64,000 nucleotides of DNA from Aegilops tauschii subsp. strangulata (Eukaryota > Streptophyta > Magnoliopsida > Poales > Poaceae): assembly GCF_002575655.3 (NCBI RefSeq), contig NC_053037.3:254047135-254111134 (forward strand). The letters run 5' to 3'. The notes beneath the pieces are model-generated. The model searched no databases. It was not told the DNA's origin and saw only the letters and a list, made by a program, of their open reading frames with translations. Below, in pieces: positions 11,278-22,270 of this stretch; position 1 is the first letter of the stretch; every line of letters begins with the position of its first letter. The position numbers and the translations under genes are program-made.

Positions 11278-12267
11278 CCAGCAGCAGGTGGTGATCGGCA
11301 ACCATTGTAGTCAAAACTCTCAAAGCTTGGAAAGAGCGATTACCAGGGAGAGTCAAACGCACGACGTAGATGTATGTGGAGCTAGGAAGGCTTATAATAT
11401 GGTAGCAAAAAGGGTCAGCAATAATCAATTCAGATATGCAAAGTTGAATAAACGCTCAACGACGGTACTGTGCTGGTCCTAGGCTAGACCGTGCTAGAGA
11501 CGCGAGCCTAGAACACTAACAAAATCACGGCGCTGCACGTAAACAAGGGAGGAGCACACTCTGATTCTTTTTTCACTTTTTTTTGCTCCGCAACAATTTT
11601 TTTTCAAAAAGTCTACAAATGGTCGAAAAACTGCCTAGCCAGAATTTTCCAGACTCAGGTTTTTTTTAAACTGGAACTATTTTTCTACTGCGGGTAACAC
11701 AAAAGTTTGGGAGTCCTTCTCTGTCACGACTCGGAGTATGCCGTGATCTGGAAATCCAAAACAGAGTAACAAAATACTGGACTTGGACTAGGACTGGTGG
11801 CGGAGATGAATCTGGTGGAACTCGGACTGGTGGTGGATATAGGTTGCAGGTGTACTCGGATTGGCGTGATGGCGGCGGATATGTGGTGGCGTATATGGAC
11901 TCGGATTGGCGGTGAATATGTGGTGGTGGTATATGGCAGCGGCGACGAAGTTGGTGCGGTGGTGGTATATGGCAGCAGCGATGATGATGATGCGGTGGTG
12001 ATATATGGCGGCGGCGACGTGACAACCTGTGAACAGAACTCGAAACTCTAAAGGACTAGACGCTAAGACCAGCAACTTGACACGACGATGCAACCGCAAA
12101 TTCAACAAAGCAAACACAGAAAAGATTATGCAAAGGCTCAGATTGGTTCGGATAGGATGAACTAACCCTAAAAATTCTTTTTTGGCTTTTTCGTGGACTA
12201 TAGGTATGAAGAACAAACTCGATCTAAACTACGAAAAACTGTAAAATCTCACCGAGCAACCTGGAAA
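11162..12267 (-). other. CRW-A untranslated leader
   Basis: About 1.1 kb between primer site and gag. It holds triplet-rich low-complexity sequence (11800-12020), T- and A-rich tracts (11565-11680), the conserved hairpin and the putative intron. No gene is seen. Confidence 0.8.
11479..11511 (-). promoter_or_regulatory. Conserved leader hairpin (CRW-A)
   Basis: Arms CTAGGCT and AGCCTAG, as in the other CRW and Quinta copies. Candidate packaging or dimer signal. Confidence 0.45.
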
Positions 12268-12277
12268 TCTGATACCA
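12268..12277 (-). promoter_or_regulatory. Primer binding site of CRW-A (initiator Met-tRNA)
   Basis: TGGTATCAGA in element sense, two bases inside the 5' LTR. Confidence 0.85.
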
Positions 12278-12279
12278 CT

Positions 12280-13196
12280 TGATAGAGGCAAAGGTGTTCC
12301 CGTCTTTCGATGAGATGATGGATATCGCTTTGGTGGAAGTCGACTTTGACGATCCGACTACGAACGTGCGATGACATCGCGCCTTAGTAATCGCTAAACC
12401 AACTCCGAGAGGTTATCGACCACGCCGAAGCATGATCAACCTGACCACGAGGGTCTGTATCCTGCGAGCAAACGAGGAACAAGCAAGAAACTGAGATTGC
12501 AATCTGGATATTGCGAATATAAGATGAAAGCTTTATTGATCAAGGTGGGGTTCTGTGACGCCTTTGTCTGGTCGTTGAACACAAACGAAGTACGCGAAGT
12601 TGCAGCTATGGCGAACTTCTAATCTAAACAAAACCCAAAGTCTAAACGACGCCCTAAGGGCTGTATATATGGAGGAAGAGGGGGAATTTCGTGGCCCTTG
12701 GGGAAGGGGTCCGAAACCAACCCTATCTCTTGTTTCCCCACACATACGGACTCTAAAAACAGCCTATACTCAAGTATTTCGAAATTACATGGGCCTGGCC
12801 CAATAATAAGGTGACGCAGCACCTAGAATAGCCTCTGGACGAAAGTTATGAAGTAGCATCTTGTATATTTCGTCCAAGGCCTCATGCACGCATTATGGTG
12901 GCTTCAACGTCCTGAAATCATCACTTGTAACTCCGTTCTTGTTCCCCATGCACATGCCATCATCTCCATGCTTGTTCTTGCTCCACTGTTCATCCTTCTC
13001 AAAGCTAGGCCCTTCATTTGTAAGCAAAACAAATGTATCCAATTTAGGCAGCATCATATTCTCATGAACATTAGAATCATTACCAAGAAACGAAAGTACC
13101 TGGTAATTTAATTGGCGTGCGCGAGCTCTAGTAATTGGTCCAGTATGTATAGCAGCAGGGGCTGTGGGTGTAACAATGGTATTGATGTCCTCATCA
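12280..13196 (-). repeat. 5' LTR of CRW-A
   Basis: 917 bp, TG...CA ends, with the TATATA box and AATAAA of the family. Its right edge abuts third-family gag sequence at 13197. Confidence 0.93.
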
Positions 13197-14426
13197 GGGC
13201 TAGTGGTGAAGTCACTCTCACTCTCAATATGGTGGCACAAGTCACTCAAGTCATCGTACGTCGCCGTGGTCGAAGGGAAAATCCCATGCTCAACCATCTC
13301 GTCGTCGTCGCCGTGGATGAAGGCCGAAGATGGCACATCATCGCTCTCCTCCAAGACCGAAGGGAAAATCCCATGCTCGATCATCTCGTGGAGCTTGGTC
13401 GTCACGAAGTGAGCTTGGGGTGGAGAAACCTTAGCCTTCATGAGTTCTTGTTCCACCTTGAGAGCACCAATGTAGTTGTCGTCGAGGGACTTGTAGTTCT
13501 TGAGGAAGATAGACTTGGAAATGTCATTGTTCAATCCCATCATGAAGTGGAACTTCATCAAAATGGGGTCGTCCACGCCGGCTCATCGCAAGGCAATCTT
13601 CATCTCCTTGAAGTACTTGTCGATGGATTTGGATCCTTGGATGGTGTTCTCCAATTGGCGTAGAAGATGTTCCGTGTAGGTTGGAGGCACGAACTCTCGC
13701 CGCAAAGCTCTCTTCGTCTTGGGCCAACTCATGTCGTAGCCCTCCGAAGGTGTGTGAAGCCACCATGTGGACACGTAGTCGTGGAAGTTCCTTGTGGCGC
13801 ACTTCACTTGATCTTCGGGAGGAACTTGATGTAGCTTGAGGTAGTCGTCCATTAAGCGCTCCCACTCGAGATACTCCTCGGGTTCTTGAGTCCCATAGAA
13901 AGGACGCGTGGTCGATGTCGAGGTCGTAGTAGCTCGTGGAAGTCGCGGACTTGAGCTTGGGGAGCTTCTCTTGAGCGTAGTCTTGAGGTGCTTGTTGGCG
14001 AAGATGCCGTATGTCCGTAGGCGAAGATGCCTTGTAGTTGCTTGGCGAAGATGCCAAGTGAGAGGGTGAAGCCATAGAGCGGTTGTTGGTGTAGAGCTCT
14101 TGACCTTCACGTTCTTGGTGGTGATGGTGTCGATGCCGATGTGATCTTGCCGTAGATGGTAGCTCGGAAGCATGAGCTCTTGAGCGTCTTCTCGAAGATG
14201 AGGAAGATCGCTTGTAGGAACTGATGAGGGCTTTGATCTCCACCATTTGAGCATGCATCTTGGCGTCGTTGGAGTTGCTCGTGGCATTGAACTCGTCGTT
14301 GTTGTTGTAGACCGAAGGTGAAATGCCTTGCCTATCCATCACAAGACTCGAGTAGAGGTGAGTAGGAAATGAGATAAACAATACCAAGTTACCTTTTCCC
14401 AAAGTTGAGGATGTATCCCGTTTCAC
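13197..14426 (-). pseudogene. Third-family gag, copy A (cut by CRW-A)
   Basis: The frame opens at 14426, with a second candidate start at 14339 (MDRQGISPSV). The N-terminus is rich in Ser, Arg and His. The Gag-like capsid part contains EPEEYLEWERLMDDYLKLH, STWWLH and RREFVPPTY, which follow the usual Gag order (trimming motif, WW, P-x-Y). It is broken: a 2 bp deletion near 13902 relative to copy B shifts the frame, and a stop replaces Arg near 13582. The insertion of CRW-A at 13196 removes the rest from the window. By chance the residual frame reads on into the CRW-A LTR. Confidence 0.7.
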
Positions 14427-15775
14427 TCAATGCGAGATGAAAGAATAGTGGAATTGGTACCGGACTTGTTCACTCACACCTATCAAGTAAAGCTTATGGT
14501 GCAGCTCGGTGAGGATAGTGGCACAAAAATTTGATGCAAAATGTTAGCAAGAGTCAATAATGTTGGAAAAGATTCACAAATTCGCAAGTGAAACAAGTAG
14601 ACCAATAGCAAGATGTGGCACACGGAAACACACACACGGATAGATAAATGGGGTCGTGCAACCAAGGAATGAGCACAAAATGTGGAGTCCACGGAAAACG
14701 CTCGTGTTGCACAACTCAAGAGAGACGCTAGCACGATTGCACAATAGGCGGATACGACACTTGTGCACAACCTAGAAGATGCAAAATGTATCAAATTTCT
14801 ATCCCAAGTATGCTATGTGTATGATGTTCCCGGTGTTTCGCACACGATGATCTAAGATGATCAATATGGTAGTATGGTATGCAATGTGGCGATGCTATGC
14901 CTCTTGCTTACAAGCTCTTTGCTGTCCTTTTCTTTTGCTTAAAAGTTTTTTTTATATGGCCACTTATGCGAAATGCACAAACCAAGATAGCTATGGTGTA
15001 TATGCGGGAACAATCTTGTGACACAAGGGATGATATGATGATACCAACATGATACCAATATGATATGGTGTGTATGCAATGGAAGGTACGGATCACTAAT
15101 GTGCACAAGTAACGTTGCTGGCAATACTCAATGGCTAGTCTCGATAGGCAAGTGACGCAAAATGGGCTATGGGGTTAACAATGTAATGGCAAGAATGTAC
15201 AATGATGGGATACCACGATACCAAGATGATATAGAGGTTACCGTTCTTGCTTACGGTTAGGGTGTCAAATTGGTGAAGTGGTCGATGTCGAAGATGACCT
15301 CGTGGCGATGATGAGTGGCGGTGTTCTTGATGTAGATACCAAGATGATGTAGACCCGTCCCTAAGTAGCCGAAACACCTTAGGAAACGGTAAAAACCGCA
15401 AACTCAAAATCTCCAAAGGCAAATGTCAAATGGTGGTGGCGGAATGCGTAGGTGGTGGTTGATGACTAAGCGACCGTCCCTAAGTAGCCGAAACACCTTA
15501 GGAGAGTCAATTCACCCCTCAAGTAACCACAAATGCTATAAGGAACTAAATGGGTTAGGTTGCGGAAAGCTATGGTGGTTTTGCGGATGAAATGATGGAT
15601 GGCCTAGGCAAAGATGCCAAAATGCCGAATTTTTGATGGAGTCAAATGGTGGTGGAACCTATCTAGATGGATGGGGGATGTCAATAGCTACTTAACGAGC
15701 TATAGAACGTCAAAATCGGACTCCGGGAGCAAAAGTTATGGCCGAAACGGTTTTCGTCGGTGAGCTGAAACTCGG

Positions 15776-15995
15776 AGGTGCGGGTGCCCGGGGGTGGAAG
15801 GTGCGGGCACCCGGGGTGGTCCGACGCAAACAGCCCGGGGGTGCGGGTGCCCGGGGTTTGGGCTCCGGGTGCCCGGGGTTTGGGATGCGGGCACCCGGGG
15901 TGGTCAGCGGGGGTGGGCGGAGGGGGGGGGGGGGGTTCCGGGTGCCCGGGGTTTGAGGTCCGGGTGCCCGGGGTTTGAGGTCCGCGTGCCCGTGG
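15776..15995. repeat. GC-rich repeat cluster 1 in middle LTR
   Basis: Several copies of GGGTGCCCGGGG or GGGCACCCGGGG, plus a run of more than ten G near 15920-15934. The counterpart in the right LTR is at 22105-22270 and has fewer copies. Confidence 0.85.
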
Positions 15996-16780
15996 GTGTC
16001 GGATTTGGGCGGAAATTCATGGGAAAGTGGAAGAAATTGGTGGATTTCGTGGAGGGAAAGGGGGAGATGGAACGGGGAAGGCTAGATCCACTCGAAACCA
16101 AGCAAATCCATGGATCAAATCCAACAAAACCTCATCAAACCAACAAATCACAAAAAAAAATTGGGGCTATTTTTGGTGGGGAATTTTTGAAATTGGGGAA
16201 GAACACAACAAAACAAGGCTAGAAAACGGTGGGGGAGACTCCAAATTCGTGATAAACGTGGCTCAGGATACCAAGATGTTGTAAGGTGGAACCCTAAGTG
16301 AAGATTTTTCACGAATTGGAGGGGGAATCCCCAAGAACAAGATGAACACAAGAGAGAAAACAAGAGGAACACTCAAGAACAAGTCCAATCACACATCCAC
16401 TAGACCAACAAACACACAAGATCCACAAGGTACATCAACAATCAAAGGGAAACAATATACATGGTAGAGTTCATCCCAAATCCTATGAAGGAGATGAGGG
16501 CTTGATGATCTAGGTAGATCCTTCCCTCAAGGGGGGGGGCTTGAATCCCTAGGGATCTTCTCCAATGGAGGTCTTGTACTCCAATGGAGTCTTCTCTCTC
16601 AAGACGAATCCCACAAGGGGAGCTACATGAGCTAAGCTCTATGATTTGTGTCTATTCTTAGCTATCCTCCAAATGAGCTAGGGGAAGAGTATATAAAAGC
16701 TAGGGACGAATTAGGGAGAGAGAGGGATACAAAGGTCGAAAATGACCCTAATGCACACAGGCATCCATGGAAGGGTCCGA

Positions 16781-17120
16781 GCACCCGGGGGTGTGAGGCC
16801 CGGGCACCCGGGGTGGTCAGGGGCACGCCGGTCTGCGGCTGTAGGGGGGCCGGGCACCCGGGGTTGGTGGCCCGGGCACTCGGGCGGACCTGGGCTGCTC
16901 CAGCAGCTGGGCCGGGCACCCGGGGGTCCAAGGCCCGGGCACCCGGGGTGGCTCCAGGCGGTGGCGATGGGGGGCCGGGCACCCGGGGGTTGAAAGCCCG
17001 GGCACCCGGGACGATCAGGGGCGCTGCCCAGGTGGCGGCCGGGCACCCGGGGGCTCAGGGCCCGGCCACCAGGGGCGGCCAGAGGCGCGGCCAACCGGCG
17101 GCTGGGGTGGCCGGGCACCT
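16781..17120. repeat. GC-rich repeat cluster 2 in middle LTR
   Basis: About ten copies of a CCGGGCACCCGGG core, mostly in pairs ~25 bp apart. The counterpart in the right LTR is at 23049-23425. Confidence 0.85.
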
Positions 17121-17273
17121 GGAGTGGTCCGAGACTTCTCTCGCTTCTCGCTCTCTTTGTCTTGCGTCCTCCTCCTCCTCCATGGATGCTTGGGTCTCCA
17201 TGCTCACCTCTTCATGATCATCTCTTTGGTACCTAAGGATGCACATCACTTTGGTTTGAGGTAGGACCCAACT

Positions 17274-18665
17274 CTAGAGTGAATTAGAGTGGAGCTCGAA
17301 GAGGAAGGAGTTCACCTCATTCTCGATGGCGCGTGCACAAGCTCTCGTCATAGGTTCTCTCCGTGCTTGCGGTGGTGGTGCGACGTCCATGGTGATGGTC
17401 GAGGGATGCTCCGCATCATCTCCCCCCCCCCCTTGGGAGAGATCCGTCCACGGATCATGATCTTCATCACCATGGTACCGAGATGGCGTCACCTTGTACA
17501 AGTGGACAACCACCAAGCACTTGTCATGTGGAAGCTCGGAATGGGCACTCTCCAATGTCGCACCGTCTTGTAGTTCCTTCAAAAGGAGCAAAGATAACAA
17601 GCACTTGGAAAAACAAATGTGGTTGGCATTAAACCAAAACCAAGCATTCAAGAGGTGATTCACCCAACAAGTGTTGTCATCAAGCATAGCATACAGTTTG
17701 AAAGAGAAGTGTGTCATGGCATAATGTGCATATGGTGTGGTGAAGAAAGTGAGGCACTCAACACAAATGATATAGCAATTTTGCAACATGTGCGAGGCAA
17801 TCAAGTCATGAGAGCAAATAGTAGGCATAGGCATATGTGAAGTAATGACATTGTTGCAACCAAACATGTGATAGTAGCAAGTAATCCAAGAATGGGATGC
17901 AACATGAGAAAGCATAGTAATCAAGTCGTGCAAACTAGTGGAGCGAAGATGCAACACACTAGAGGAAGTCATGGGAATCATGGCATGTGAGCACATAATA
18001 GATATAGGTAATGCACATGACATATTGCGAGCACGAGCACAAAGCAAGATCATAGTATCATCGTAGGAATGTGGCAGAAATGGAACATGGCAATAACAAG
18101 CAATATCTCCACCAAGCTTGCAAATGCACATACAAGTAGTAGAATCAATCATCATATGTAATGCAAAGCATGGGTCACAAATGCATGGCAAAGGCATAGT
18201 AATGAGCATATCATGCAAAGTGAACATGGTAAGATGGGCATATAATACATAATGGACAATAACCCATAGCCAAGTGAGAGCCATGTAGAAGAAATGCGCG
18301 AAGTCTTTGCGTGAAGAGAGCGGTGGGAAAGGCAATCCATGGGATCCCAAGTCATCATTCCTCTCTAGAGCTCGTTTTGTCAACTCGTGGGATTGCGAAG
18401 TTGACAAGTATTCATGTGTACCTACACAAAAGAGACACAAACCAAAGAAAGTGTGTGCGTGGTAAATGTACACATCATCCATCATGATGTGTATGTGCAT
18501 GTGTGAGTTAGCACAAGATAAGCATATCTCAAAGAAATTTGATGCATGGTATAAGAACATTTCATCCATCATGAAAGAATTGTTTTTATGTATGACACGA
18601 TGGAGACACAGATTGAGAATGCAAGTATATGGCACAACAATATCATTATGATTCATGGGGAGCAT
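17274..18665 (-). CDS. Tail reading frame of third-family element, crossing into the LTR
   Basis: An open frame of 463 codons from 18665, ending inside the middle LTR (boundary 17418). Most of it is rich in Cys, His, Met and Ser, with no enzyme motif, and may be decayed sequence. Two parts are informative. MDDVYIYHAHTFFGLCLF resembles Quinta MDDIYIYNMYTLSLLLATF, which lies in the same place just before the LTR. The LTR-encoded end MTRACARAIENEVNSFL resembles the CRW tail [18 protein letters not shown] read it as a remnant of an ancestral pol end kept because it overlaps the LTR. Whether it is translated is unknown. Confidence 0.45.
   Translation of the reverse strand: MLPMNHNDIVVPYTCILNLCLHRVIHKNNSFMMDEMFLYHASNFFEICLSCANSHMHIHIMMDDVYIYHAHTFFGLCLFCVGTHEYLSTSQSHELTKRALERNDDLGSHGLPFPPLSSRKDFAHFFYMALTWLWVIVHYVLYAHLTMFTLHDMLITMPLPCICDPCFALHMMIDSTTCMCICKLGGDIACYCHVPFLPHSYDDTMILLCARARNMSCALPISIMCSHAMIPMTSSSVLHLRSTSLHDLITMLSHVASHSWITCYYHMFGCNNVITSHMPMPTICSHDLIASHMLQNCYIICVECLTFFTTPYAHYAMTHFSFKLYAMLDDNTCWVNHLLNAWFWFNANHICFSKCLLSLLLLKELQDGATLESAHSELPHDKCLVVVHLYKVTPSRYHGDEDHDPWTDLSQGGGGDDAEHPSTITMDVAPPPQARREPMTRACARAIENEVNSFLFELHSNSL
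17419..17440 (-). promoter_or_regulatory. Polypurine tract of third-family element
   Basis: In element sense it is purine-rich with eleven consecutive G, directly before the LTR start TGATGC. It would prime plus-strand DNA synthesis. Confidence 0.65.
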
Positions 18666-19257
18666 ATGTGCACATAATTATTGGGATCATGCAATGGATG
18701 GGATGGATCAAAATCTCCTAACATGGGTGAGGAAACTATGGGGGTCTCCTCATGAGCAATAATGGAAACATCGCATGGAAAAAATGAACAACATCCAAAA
18801 CAATGCATATCCGAAGCTAGGTGGTCATGGCATGGCATATGAGATAAATGATGCAAAGGGAGCATATCCATGTCATTACAAGAAAAACAAATGCCAATAA
18901 CCATGAGCTCGTCATCTATGCCATAAGTGCAATTTGGGTTTATGTTGATGGCATATGCATAGTCACTACGATGAGATTGCAAATATGACATATTGTCGAT
19001 CTCATGCATAGCATACGACAAGTCAAGCGGATTGTCAAACATGATGTGACCAAAAGAATTTCCACATTATATCCTATGTAACATGGCATCACGACTAATA
19101 GACTCCACATGGCAATCATCATAATCATCATAAATGGGCAATAAATCATCACATGGGGAAGTCGAACTAGCATGAAGCATGGTAATAGGTGGATCAACAT
19201 CATGCAAGCAATCAATGTTTAGAATGTCCACTAGTGGGACTAGAGCATCACCTTCAC
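18666..19257. other. Third-family internal sequence without recognisable gene
   Basis: Lies between gag B and the tail frame. It holds short open frames rich in Met, His, Cys and Ile, probably decayed coding sequence. I can support no function. Confidence 0.5.
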
Positions 19258-20894
19258 CTATACTACCTTGTTCATTCCACTCAAGTGGTGTAGGTGAGGT
19301 GGAAAAGACCAAACGGTGGTCATCATCTTCATCGTGATGGAACCATGTGGGGGTGCATCATATTCCACCATGGCCATCGTCTTGTCCATAGGAAGGACGA
19401 AGTCGTCGCGGATCGGCGCATCATCATATATGGGACCTAGCACCAAATGAGAAGACACAATAAAGGTAGAGGTCAAGTTGTTAGAAATGCAAATGGCCTC
19501 ACGTGCCCTATCAACTTCCTCACTCACTCTATGTGGTGGAGGCTCACTCACTCCCTCAAGGTAGGTGCACTCAATGTCACATATGGTGGAGTCACTCGTC
19601 TCACTCAAGTGGTGGGAGTTGTGGCTCTCCTCACATGGGAATTGTGGCAACTCATCATATATGGGGCTAGTGGTGAAGTCACTCTCACTCTCAATATGGT
19701 GGCACAAGTCACTCAAGTCATCATACGTCGCCGTGGTCGAAGGGAAAATCCCATGCTCAACCATCTCGTCGTCGTCGCCGTGGATGAAGGCCGAAGATGG
19801 CACATCATCGCTCTCCTCCAAGACCGAAGGGGAAATCCCATGCTCGATCATCTCGTGGAGCTTGGTCCTCACGAAGTGAGCTTGGGGTGGAGAAACCTTA
19901 GCCTTCATGAGTTCTTGTTCCACCTTGAGAGCACCAATGTAGTTGTCGTCGAGGGACTTGTAGTTCTCGAGGAAGATAGACTTGGAAATGTCATTGTTCA
20001 ATCCCATCATGAAGTGGAACTTCATCGAAATGGGGTCGTCCACGCCGGCTCGTCGCAAGGCAATCTTCATCTCCTTGAAGTACTTGTCGATGGATTTGAA
20101 TCCTTGGATGGTGTTTCCAATTGGCGTAGAAGATGTTTCGTGTAGGTTGGAGGCACGAACTCTCGCCGTAAAGCTCTCCTCGTCTTGGGCCAACTCATGT
20201 CGTAGCCCTCCGAAGGTGTGTGAAGCCACCATGTGGACGTGTAGTCGTGGAAGTTCCTTGTGGTGCACTTCACTTGATCTTCGGGAGGAACTTGATGTAG
20301 CTTGAGGTAGTCGTCCATTAAGCGCTCCCACTCGAGATACTCCTCGGGTTCTTGAGTCCCATAGAAAGGAATCGTGTGGTCGATGTCGAGGTCGTGGTAG
20401 CTCGTGGAAGTCGCGGACTTGAGCTTGGGGAGCTTCTCTTGAGCGTAGTCTTGAGGTGCTTGTTGGCGAAGATGTCGTATGTCCGTAGGCGAAGATGCCT
20501 TGTAGTTGCTTGGCGAAGATGCCAAGTGAGATGGTGAAGCCATAGAGCGGTTGTTGGTGTAGAGCTCTTGACCTTCACGTTCTTGGAGGTGATGGTGTCG
20601 ATGCCGATGTGATCTTGCCGTAGATGGTAGCTCAGAAGCATGAGCTCTTGAGCGTCTTCTCGAAGATGAGGAAGATCGCTTGTAGGAACTGATGAGGGCT
20701 TTGATCTCCTCCATTTGAGCATGCATCTTGGCGTCGTTGGAGTTGCTCGTGGCATCGAACTCGTCGTTGTTGTTGTAGACCGAAGGCGAAATGCCTTGCC
20801 TATCCATCACAAGACTCGAGTAGAGGTGAGTAGGAAATGAGATAAACAATACCAAGTTACCTTTTCCCAAAGTTGAGGATGTATCCCGTTTCAC
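19258..20894 (-). pseudogene. Third-family gag, copy B
   Basis: Starts at 20894 or, more like other gags here, at 20807 (MDRQGISPSV). The order is a Ser/Arg/His-rich N-terminus, then a Gag capsid region with EPEEYLEWERLMDDYLKLH, STWWLH and RREFVPPTY, then MKFHFMMGLNNDIS, which resembles the CRW Gag [10 protein letters not shown] region. An acidic C-terminal half follows, with the repeated EHGI(F/S)PS motif. One missing base near 20117 relative to copy A shifts the frame, so the open parts are 20894-20067 and 20331-19258. There is no zinc knuckle, protease or polymerase. It is very similar to copy A. Confidence 0.7.
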
Positions 20895-22104
20895 TCAATG
20901 TGAGATGAAAGAATAGTGGAATTGGTACCGGACTTGTTCACTCACACCTATCAAGTAAAGCTTATGGTGGAGCTCGGTGAGGATAGTGGCACAAAAATTT
21001 GATGCAAAATGTTAGCAAGAGTCAATAATGTTGGAAAAGATTCACAAATTCGCAAGTGAAACAAGTAGACCAATAGCAAGATGTGGCACACGGAAACACA
21101 CACACGGATAGATAAATGGGGTCGTGCAACCAAGGAATGAGCACAAAATGTGGAGTCCACGAAAAACGCTCGTGTTGCACAACTCAAGAGAGACACTAGC
21201 ACGATTGCACAATAGGCGGATACGACACTTGTGCACAACCTAGAAGATGCAAAATGTATCAAATTTCTATCCCAAGTATGCTATGTGTATGATGTTCCCG
21301 GTGTTTCGCACACGATGATCCAAGATGATCAATATGGTAGTATGGTATGCAATGTGGCGATGATATGGCTCTTGCTTACAAGCTCTTTGCTCACCTTGTC
21401 TTTTGCTTAAAAGCTTTTTTTATATGGCCACTTATGCGAAATGCACAAACCAAGATAGTTATGGTGTATATGCGGGAACAATCTTGTGACACAAGGGATG
21501 ATATGATGATACCAAGATGATACCAATATGATATGGTGTGTATGCAATGGAAGGTACGGATGACTAGTGTGCACAAGTAACGTTGCCGGCAATACTCAAT
21601 GGCTAGTCTCGATAGGCAAGTGACGCAAAATGGGCTAAGGGGTTAACAATGTAATGGCAAGAATGTACAATGATGGGATACCACGATACCAAGATGATAT
21701 AGAGGTTACCGTTCTTGCTTACGGTTAGGGTGTCAAATTGGTGAAGTGGTCGACGTCGAAGACGACCTCGTGGCGATGATGAGTGGCGGTGTTCTTCATG
21801 TAGATACCAAGATGATGTAGACCCGTCCCTAAGTAGCCGAAACACGTTAGGAGACTCAAGTCACCCCTCAAGTAACCACAAATGCTATAAGGAACTAAAT
21901 GGTTTAGGTTGCGGAAAGCTATGATGGATGGCCTAGGCAAAGATGCCAAAATGCCGAATTTTTGATGGAGTCAAATGGTGGTGGAACCTATCTAGATGGA
22001 TGGGGGATGTCAATAGCTACTTAACGAGCTAAAGAATGTCAAAATCGGACTCCGGGAGCAAAAGTTATGGCCGAAACGGTTTTCGTCGGTGAGCTGAAAC
22101 TGGG

Positions 22105-22270
22105 AGGTGCGGGTGCCCGGGGGTGGAAGGTGCGGGCACCCGGGGTGGTCCGAGGCAAACAGCCCGGGGGTGCGGGTGCCCGGGGTTTGGGGTGCGGGCA
22201 CCCGGGGTGGTCAGCGAGGGTGGGCGGGGGTCCGGGTGCCCGGGGTTTGAGGTCCAGGTGCCCGGGGGTG
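22105..22270. repeat. GC-rich repeat cluster 1 in right LTR
   Basis: A shorter version of 15776-15995, differing in copy number of the GGGTGCCCGGGG-type units. Confidence 0.85.

Larger units (their letters stand above)
1..13196 (-). mobile_element. CRW-A: autonomous CRM-type Ty3/gypsy element, interrupted, left end off window
   Basis: Reads right to left: 5' LTR 12280-13196, primer site, leader, gag, pol, polypurine tract at 667-679, then 3' LTR 1-666 cut by the window edge. Two later insertions split gag: a solo LTR at 10038-10954 and Quinta-1 at 4716-9473. The sequence re-joins exactly across both. It lies inside the third-family element; the expected right target duplication is GGGCT at 13197-13201, and the intact sequence of that site is seen near 19659. 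The visible 666 bp of the 3' LTR differ from the matching part of the 5' LTR at roughly 14 places by hand count (about 2%). The family assignment to CRW/cereba is from architecture and memory. Confidence 0.85.
14467..17418 (-). repeat. Middle LTR of third-family element
   Basis: About 2952 bp. The right edge is firm: plus-strand GCATCA followed by the C-rich complement of a polypurine tract. The left edge (plus-strand TGTTCACTC) is inferred from the TG...CA rule. It contains two GC-rich repeat clusters and, relative to the right LTR, a ~110 bp extra segment at about 15380-15500 flanked by a repeated CCGTCCCTAAGTAGCCGAAA. Small open frames within it come from the repeats and I do not call them genes. 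Confidence 0.7.

Noticed and set aside
16648..17217. Plus-strand open frames of up to ~190 codons rich in Gly, Pro, Ala and Arg (also 22920-23534 and 15738-16222)
   Set aside because: They are made of the GC-rich LTR repeat units, open in several frames on both strands at once, and have no family resemblance.
18666..19257. Host-gene exon in the Met/His/Cys-rich third-family internal region
   Set aside because: No splice structure, start context or known motif; the region lies between gag and LTR of one element.
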